From Nitrospira japonica (GTDB lineage: Bacteria > Nitrospirota > Nitrospiria > Nitrospirales > Nitrospiraceae): a stretch of DNA of 64,000 bases. Position 1 is the stretch's first letter. Every line of letters starts with the position of its first letter. A program made the position numbers and the translations under genes. The stretch is taken from the NCBI RefSeq assembly GCF_900169565.1, contig NZ_LT828648.1, forward strand, positions 1,614,876 through 1,678,875, read 5' to 3'. This document shows, in pieces, positions 59,244-64,000 of this stretch. Below the pieces are notes generated by a model, which was not told the origin of the DNA, searched no databases, and was given only the letters and a program-made list of their open reading frames with translations.

Positions 59244-60185
59244 ATGAGCAGAGAACTGATGATTTTCTCTGGCAACGCGAACCTGGCCCTCGCCCATGAA
59301 ATCTGCGCCTATCTCGGCGTCAAATTGGGCGAGGCGACCGTGGCGTCATTTAGTGATGGAGAGATTCGAGTCAAGATCGAGGAGAATGTCCGCGGGGCCG
59401 ACGTCTTTGTCGTGCAGTCTTCTTGCGAGCCGGTCAATGACTCCTTGATGGAGCTGTTGATCATGATCGATGCACTCAAGCGGTCATCGGCGAACCGGAT
59501 CACCGCGGTCATTCCGTATTTCGGGTATGCCAGGCAGGACCGCAAGGACCAGCCCCGCGTTCCGATTTCAGCCAAATTGGTGGCGGACCTCATTAGTACG
59601 GCCGGAACAGATCGCGTGTTGACCATGGATCTCCACGCGGGACAGATTCAAGGGTTCTTCAATGTGCCGGTCGACCATCTCTATGCATTGCCGGTGTTGT
59701 TGGACTACATCATGAAGAAGAAGGTCAAGGATCTCGTGATCGTGTCGCCTGACGCAGGCGGCGTCGAACGGGCCCGCGCCTTCGCCAAGCGATTGCAGGC
59801 GACCCTGGCCATTATCGATAAGCGGCGCGAGGGGCCTAATCAGACGCAGATCATGAATATCATCGGCGACGTCGAGGGCAAGAGCGCGCTGTTGCTGGAC
59901 GACATGATCGACACGGCCGGGACGATCGTGCAAGGAGCCCAGGCCTGTGCCGACAAAGGAGCCCGCGAAGTGTGGACGGCCTGCACGCACGCGGTCCTGT
60001 CGGGTCCGGCTCTCGATCGATTGCAGGGCTCCTGCGTCAAGCAGGTCATTGTGACGAATACGATTCCACTTCGCGGCAAGGATCAGACCTGCCCGAAACT
60101 GTATCAATTGTCGGTCGCGCCGTTGTTGGGCGAAGCCATCCGACGCATCCATGAAGACGAGTCGGTGAGTTCGCTGTTCGCCTAG
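59244..60185 (+). CDS. prs: ribose-phosphate pyrophosphokinase
   Basis: A 313-aa enzyme making PRPP from ribose 5-phosphate and [21 protein letters not shown] and [25 protein letters not shown] are the usual N-terminal blocks. [20 protein letters not shown] is the flexible ATP loop, [11 protein letters not shown] the ribose loop, and [13 protein letters not shown] the PRPP-binding motif. All conserved residues are present. Confidence 0.95.
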   Translation: MSRELMIFSGNANLALAHEICAYLGVKLGEATVASFSDGEIRVKIEENVRGADVFVVQSSCEPVNDSLMELLIMIDALKRSSANRITAVIPYFGYARQDRKDQPRVPISAKLVADLISTAGTDRVLTMDLHAGQIQGFFNVPVDHLYALPVLLDYIMKKKVKDLVIVSPDAGGVERARAFAKRLQATLAIIDKRREGPNQTQIMNIIGDVEGKSALLLDDMIDTAGTIVQGAQACADKGAREVWTACTHAVLSGPALDRLQGSCVKQVIVTNTIPLRGKDQTCPKLYQLSVAPLLGEAIRRIHEDESVSSLFA

Positions 60186-60219
60186 CGCGGATTGTGAAGA
60201 CGCGGAACGGAGGAGTGAC

Positions 60220-61011
60220 ATGAAATTCGATTTGGCGGTCACCGTGCGGGAAAAAACCGGTAAGGGCGCCGCGCGCCAGTTGCGGCGGGAGGGCAAAGTT
60301 CCCGCGGTGTTGTACGGGCAGGGCGAGTGTCTTCTATTGACCATCGAGCCGGAGCCTCTCGTTAAAATTCTGAAGTCGCAGGCGGGCAGCACGGCGCTCA
60401 TTTCCTTGAGCATCTCCGGGGTCAAATCCAATCCCAAACGGACCGCGCTGTTGCGTGATTTTCAGGTGGACCCTGTGGAGGGTCACGTCCTTCATGCGGA
60501 TCTGTTCGAGATTTCCATGGAGAAGCCGATTCGCGTCAAAGTGCCGGTGCACGTGATCGGGGGCACGCCGGCCGGCGTGAAGGAAGGCGGAATTCTCCAC
60601 TTCAACATGCGTGAGTTGTCGGTCGAGTGTTTGCCCGCCGCGATGCCCGATCATATCGAGGTGGATGCGTCTCCGCTGGCCATCGGACAGGGCATTCATC
60701 TCAAGGATATCGCCAAGCGGGACGGCGTCCGGTACCTCGACGATCCGGAGCAGATGGTCGTGAGCGTGGCCGTGCCGATGTCGGATGCCAAACTCGAAGC
60801 CTTATTGACCAGTCAGGCTGCCGGACCCGAGGGGGCAAAGGAACCGGAAGTCATGGCGAAAGGCAAGATCGCGGCTGAAGGTGCCGAAGGGGCGGAGGCG
60901 TCGAAGACGGCCGCTCCGGCTGCCGCAGCCGACGCGAAGGCTGGAGAAAAGAAGGAAGCCGCGGCTGCAGCTCCGAAGGCTGAGAAGAAGGAAGCCGAGA
61001 AGAAGAAGTAA
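60220..61011 (+). CDS. rplY: 50S ribosomal protein L25 (general stress protein Ctc)
   Basis: A 263-aa L25 of the long TL5/Ctc type. Residues 1-~95 form the 5S rRNA-binding domain (REKTGKGAARQLRREGKVPAVLYGQ); residues 96-~190 form the second beta domain. The last ~50 residues are an Ala/Lys/Glu low-complexity tail (EGAEASKTAAPAAAADAKAG, ending KKEAEKKK), longer than usual and probably disordered. It is followed after 2 nt by pth, as in many bacteria. Confidence 0.92.
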   Translation: MKFDLAVTVREKTGKGAARQLRREGKVPAVLYGQGECLLLTIEPEPLVKILKSQAGSTALISLSISGVKSNPKRTALLRDFQVDPVEGHVLHADLFEISMEKPIRVKVPVHVIGGTPAGVKEGGILHFNMRELSVECLPAAMPDHIEVDASPLAIGQGIHLKDIAKRDGVRYLDDPEQMVVSVAVPMSDAKLEALLTSQAAGPEGAKEPEVMAKGKIAAEGAEGAEASKTAAPAAAADAKAGEKKEAAAAAPKAEKKEAEKKK

Positions 61012-61013
61012 CG

Positions 61014-61598
61014 TTGCGCCTCATCGTTGGGTTGGGCAACCCCGGTGCCTCGTACGCCCATACCCGTCACAATGCCGGCATATGGGTGCTGGAACGGGCC
61101 GCTGCCCGATGGGGGATCCGTCTCTCCAGGCGCGGGACGGCTCAGCGAGGGTCGGGACGGCTTGGCTCGGAACTCATCGAGCTTGCCGGCACCCTCGACT
61201 TCATGAACGTGACGGGTCCGCCGCTCAAGGGCCTCCTCCGCCACTTTCAGCTTACCGCAGACGATCTCTTTCTCATTCATGACGACCTTGATCTGGAACC
61301 GGGACGTCTTCGGATCAAACGGGCCGGAGGCCATGGCGGACATAACGGCATCAAGTCGGTCGTCGAAGCCCTGGGCACTTCGGAGTTCGTCAGGATCAAG
61401 ATCGGGATCGGCCGACCCGCTCCCCGGCAGGATTCGGCGGACTATGTATTGGAGCCGGTGACGCAGGAAGAGTTGGATGTGTTTGAGCCGTGTTTGGAGC
61501 GCGCCGTCGATGCGCTGGAATGTGTGATTCACCGGGGCGCCGAGGCGGCGATGAACCGGTTCAATGTGCGCGATCATCAAAGTGCAATTGAAGAATGA
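61014..61598 (+). CDS. pth: peptidyl-tRNA hydrolase
   Basis: A 194-aa esterase recycling peptidyl-tRNA. RLIVGLGNPGASYAHTRHNAG holds the catalytic His21 region; FMNVTGPPLKGLL and HDDLDLEPGRLRIKRAGGHGGHNG the remaining active-site residues. The start is TTG at 61014, two bases after the rplY stop, with the GAAGAAGAAG of the L25 tail as an upstream purine stretch. Confidence 0.94.
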   Translation: MRLIVGLGNPGASYAHTRHNAGIWVLERAAARWGIRLSRRGTAQRGSGRLGSELIELAGTLDFMNVTGPPLKGLLRHFQLTADDLFLIHDDLDLEPGRLRIKRAGGHGGHNGIKSVVEALGTSEFVRIKIGIGRPAPRQDSADYVLEPVTQEELDVFEPCLERAVDALECVIHRGAEAAMNRFNVRDHQSAIEE

Positions 61599-61677
61599 AC
61601 GCTCAGTGTACGTGAACTGTGGATGAGTCGAGGGTCAGGCGCCGGTCTCTTGACCGGTAACGGAAATAGGGTGAAGC

Positions 61678-62769
61678 ATGGGACTTTGTTGCGGAATGAT
61701 CGGATTGCCGAACGTCGGCAAGACCACCGTGTTCAATGCATTGACTGGAAGCGGCGCCCTTGCGGCCAATTACCCGTTTGCCACAGTCGATCCCAACACG
61801 GGCATCGCACTGGTGCCGGACCCTCGTCTTCTCACGCTGACCGACATCTTCAAGTCGAAAAAGACGACGTACAGCACCCTCGAAGTCCGTGACATCGCCG
61901 GGCTCGTCGAGGGGGCAAGCAAGGGAGAGGGGCTTGGGAATCAATTTCTTGGGCATATCCGGGAAGTCGACGCGTTGCTGCACGTCGTGCGCTGCTTTTC
62001 TGACTCCGACGTCGTGCACGTAGCCGGTCGGGTCGATCCGCTCCGCGACATTGGCGTCATCGAGACCGAGTTGATGCTGGCCGATTTGGAGGCCCTGGAC
62101 CGGCGCAAGCAGAAGACGGAAAAAAAAGTGCGGGCCGGTGATAAAAAAGCGGCCTTCGAGATGGACTTTCTCGCACGTTTGATCGGAATGCTCGATAAGG
62201 GGGAATGGCTCGGTAACCTGGCCTATCAACCGGAGGAGCGCGCATTGCTGGACGAATGCCAGCTTCTTTCGGCAAAGCCGGTCTTGTTCGTGGCCAACGT
62301 ATCGGAAGGACAACAGGCCGACGAGGCAAGGGTCGAAGCGGTACGAGAATTTGCCGCACGACGCGGGGCGCGAGTAGTCAGGATCTGTGGACAATTTGAG
62401 GCGGAGGTCTCGTCGCTGGCCGAGGCTGAGCGGGCCGACTTCCTGAAGGAGATGGGCTTGAGCGAATCCGGCCTCGTGCGCCTCACGCGTGAGGCCTATG
62501 CGTTGCTCAATCTCATCACGTTCTTTACGGCCGGTGAAATCGAGTCCCGCGCCTGGCCGATCGTCAAGAATACCAAAGCGCCGCAGGCCGCTGGAAAGAT
62601 CCATTCGGACATGGAGCGGGGATTCATCCGCGCCGAAGTGTATACCTACGACGATCTGTTGGCACATGGATCGGAGGCCAAGGTCAAAGAAAAGGGACTC
62701 TTTCGTCTCGAAGGCAAAGACTACGTGATCAAAGAGGCGGATATCGTCTACTTCCGATTCAACGTCTAG
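61678..62769 (+). CDS. ychF: redox-responsive ATPase YchF/Obg-family P-loop protein
   Basis: A 363-aa YchF-type P-loop ATPase. IGLPNVGKTTVFNALTG is Walker A, DIAGLVEGASKGEGLGNQFL the switch II region. The noncanonical NxxE-like NVSE motif replaces the guanine-specific NKxD, which is why YchF binds ATP. The C-terminal TGS domain ends DIVYFRFNV. It ends the ispE-prs-rplY-pth-ychF run. Confidence 0.94.
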   Translation: MGLCCGMIGLPNVGKTTVFNALTGSGALAANYPFATVDPNTGIALVPDPRLLTLTDIFKSKKTTYSTLEVRDIAGLVEGASKGEGLGNQFLGHIREVDALLHVVRCFSDSDVVHVAGRVDPLRDIGVIETELMLADLEALDRRKQKTEKKVRAGDKKAAFEMDFLARLIGMLDKGEWLGNLAYQPEERALLDECQLLSAKPVLFVANVSEGQQADEARVEAVREFAARRGARVVRICGQFEAEVSSLAEAERADFLKEMGLSESGLVRLTREAYALLNLITFFTAGEIESRAWPIVKNTKAPQAAGKIHSDMERGFIRAEVYTYDDLLAHGSEAKVKEKGLFRLEGKDYVIKEADIVYFRFNV

Positions 62770-62839
62770 GCGGTTTCTCGATCAACATGCCCGACATCGA
62801 TTCCTTTCCTCGAAATCACGGATCATAGAGAGGCATCAC

Positions 62840-63427
62840 GTGCGTCAGGCCCGGGGGCGCGGGAAGCTGCGATATGCGTGTGTCGTCTGGCTCTGGATCG
62901 TCGGGGTCGGTTCGCTTGGATGGGCCGGCGAGTTCAGGCTCGAATCGTTGGCGGTGAGAGGGGGGTTCAGCGGCATCTCGCCCCTCGAAGAGGAGCAGAA
63001 GTATTACTTTCGGCAGGCCGATCTCGTGCTTACAGCGCGACTTCCCTGGGAGCGGGATCTCGGGACGGACTGGGTTCTGGGGACTAAACTGCTGACTTCA
63101 GGCGGAGTGCTCAATGCGGCCCAAGAGACCAATGGAATTTTTACATTGGTGCCGTTGGATGTCCTGATCGGCAGGAAGGACGGACTGTTGTCCTTTGACA
63201 TGGGTATCGGTGGCGCATTGCTTACCGATCACAAGTATGGCGTGCAGAATTTCGGCGGTGCATTTCAATTTGTCTGGACCTTTGGCGTGACCAGCCGCTT
63301 CCTCGGACCGCTTGGACTCGGGTATCATTTTCAGCACTACTCCGACGCGACCCTCTACGGTTCTCATTCACGTGGAGGCGACTTCCACCTCTTCGAACTG
63401 ATTTATTGGTTCAAGACCGGCAGGTAG
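62840..63427 (+). CDS. PagL-like outer-membrane acyloxyacyl hydrolase-family protein
   Basis: A 195-aa exported beta-barrel protein. The signal peptide is VVWLWIVGVGSLGWAG from a GTG start. The barrel strands alternate as in PagL. The C-terminal block FQHYSDATLYG has His166, Ser168 and Asp169 at the positions of the catalytic His-x-Ser of lipid A 3-O-deacylases, and the protein ends in an aromatic strand (FELIYWF). This suggests lipid A deacylation in the outer membrane; sequence similarity is otherwise low and the third catalytic residue is not clear. Confidence 0.6.
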   Translation: MRQARGRGKLRYACVVWLWIVGVGSLGWAGEFRLESLAVRGGFSGISPLEEEQKYYFRQADLVLTARLPWERDLGTDWVLGTKLLTSGGVLNAAQETNGIFTLVPLDVLIGRKDGLLSFDMGIGGALLTDHKYGVQNFGGAFQFVWTFGVTSRFLGPLGLGYHFQHYSDATLYGSHSRGGDFHLFELIYWFKTGR

Positions 63428-63532
63428 GATTCGCACCCCGGTTCACCAACAGTTAGTTCGGCCCTCAAGACAAGGCGCAGCGTTGCGCTCTCGAGTTGTG
63501 AAAAGCCCGTCTATGGCTCCGGTTGACATGGG
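63428..63532. other. convergent intergenic region
   Basis: About 105 bp between the PagL-like and UdgX-like stops. It contains one 5-bp hairpin (GCGCA-GCGT-TGCGC, 63475-63488) without a T-tract. Nothing else is visible. Confidence 0.3.
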
Positions 63533-64000
63533 CTAGGCTGCCTGGTTGCGTACGAATCGTCCGATGCGTCGAAGATCCTCGACCAAGCGACCAAATGCTT
63601 CACTGCGCGCGGCTGCGTCCGGATATCGGAGAATCGCCGAGGGGTGGATCGTCACAAATACGTGGGTTGCCAGTGCGGTATCCCACGGCCGACCTCTTAA
63701 CTCGCTCAGTCGGACCGTCTTGGCGAATACCGATTGCGCGGCCGTGACACCGAGGCAAACGAGTGCATGCGGCTTCAACACCGAGACCTCTGCCTGCAGC
63801 CAGGGCCGGCATGCAGCCACTTCGGCGGCCGACGGCCGCTTGTGTTTGCGCTTCTTGCCTTGCGGTTCCCATTTGAAATGTTTGACGGCATTGGTGACGT
63901 ACACCTTGTCGCGTGCAATGCCCGCTTCGGCCAGGGCCCGATTCAACAGGGCTCCAGCCGGTCCGACGAAGGGCCGTCCCATCCGGTCTTCTTGATCGCC
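63533..64000 (-). CDS. UdgX-type uracil-DNA glycosylase, 5' end off the window
   Basis: The C-terminal 155 residues of a family 4-like uracil-DNA glycosylase. GDQEDRMGRPFVGPAGALL is the motif A region (the mycobacterial-type GEQPGDxED). YVTNAVKHFKWEPQGKKRKHKRP contains the extra loop characteristic of UdgX, in which a His forms a covalent bond with the abasic sugar; here the His follows KKRK. VTIHPSAILRYPD is motif B. Because the gene runs off the right edge, an N-terminal DUF4130-type fusion, common for UdgX, cannot be judged. Confidence 0.78.
   Translation of the reverse strand, partial: GDQEDRMGRPFVGPAGALLNRALAEAGIARDKVYVTNAVKHFKWEPQGKKRKHKRPSAAEVAACRPWLQAEVSVLKPHALVCLGVTAAQSVFAKTVRLSELRGRPWDTALATHVFVTIHPSAILRYPDAAARSEAFGRLVEDLRRIGRFVRNQAA

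Noticed and set aside
61603-62667. 354-codon open frame antisense to ychF
   Set aside because: YchF is complete on the plus strand.

Overview
The window is 64 kb of GC-rich, densely packed bacterial chromosome with short gaps and many ATGA, GTGA and TGATG start/stop overlaps. It has a diderm cell plan: an RND pump, lipoproteins, a PagL-like outer-membrane protein, and a MurE that carries the DNPR motif of meso-diaminopimelate ligases. The gene families, several PilZ proteins and the repeat type suggest a Nitrospira-like organism (Nitrospirota). This is inference from gene content; no rRNA or other phylogenetic marker was compared. I saw no rRNA, tRNA, CRISPR array, insertion sequence or phage gene.

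Region 1 (1-8.6 kb) holds an FAD-binding oxidoreductase, a run of small uncharacterised proteins (several Cys-rich), a lipoprotein, a DUF2914 membrane protein coupled through a 38-aa ORF to a ferredoxin-reductase-like flavoprotein, an S-adenosylmethionine-decarboxylase-like protein and an SCP2 sterol-carrier domain protein. Two intergenic palindromic repeats lie here. Region 2 (8.6-13.7 kb, minus strand) is a tetR-MFP-RND efflux operon with a palindromic operator at its promoter. Region 3 (13.9-15.2 kb) has three consecutive PilZ-domain genes; a fourth is at 23.7 kb.

Region 4 (15.4-23.7 kb) is the most interesting. It is a complete phosphonate biosynthesis locus: PEP mutase fused to a nucleotidyltransferase, two-subunit phosphonopyruvate decarboxylase, 2-aminoethylphosphonate transaminase, a stand-alone nucleotidyltransferase, a nucleotidyltransferase-like/CDP-alcohol phosphatidyltransferase fusion and a polytopic LPG-synthase/YbhN-type membrane protein. 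Read in order this is PEP -> phosphonopyruvate -> phosphonoacetaldehyde -> 2-AEP -> CMP-AEP -> AEP on a lipid or lipid-linked acceptor -> possible membrane translocation. No phosphonate catabolic or uptake gene is nearby. Two tandem paralogous secreted proteins of unknown function sit inside the locus.

Region 5 (24-30.2 kb) carries an alpha/beta hydrolase, CstA, a YajQ protein, a Ycf48-like lipoprotein and a repeat-rich secreted protein. Region 6 (30.4-51.3 kb) is a full dcw cell-wall/division cluster without mraZ (rsmH-ftsL-ftsI-murE-murF-mraY-murD-ftsW-murG-murC-murB-ddl-ftsQ-ftsA-ftsZ), continued by pgeF-yggS-proC-yggT-divIVA. Its promoter overlaps the longest possible rsmH start and so decides the real one. 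Region 7 (51.4-64 kb) holds a serine hydrolase, pgsA, pilC with a PilS/PilR-type two-component pair, then ispE, prs, rplY, pth, ychF, a PagL-like protein and, running off the right edge, a UdgX-type uracil-DNA glycosylase.
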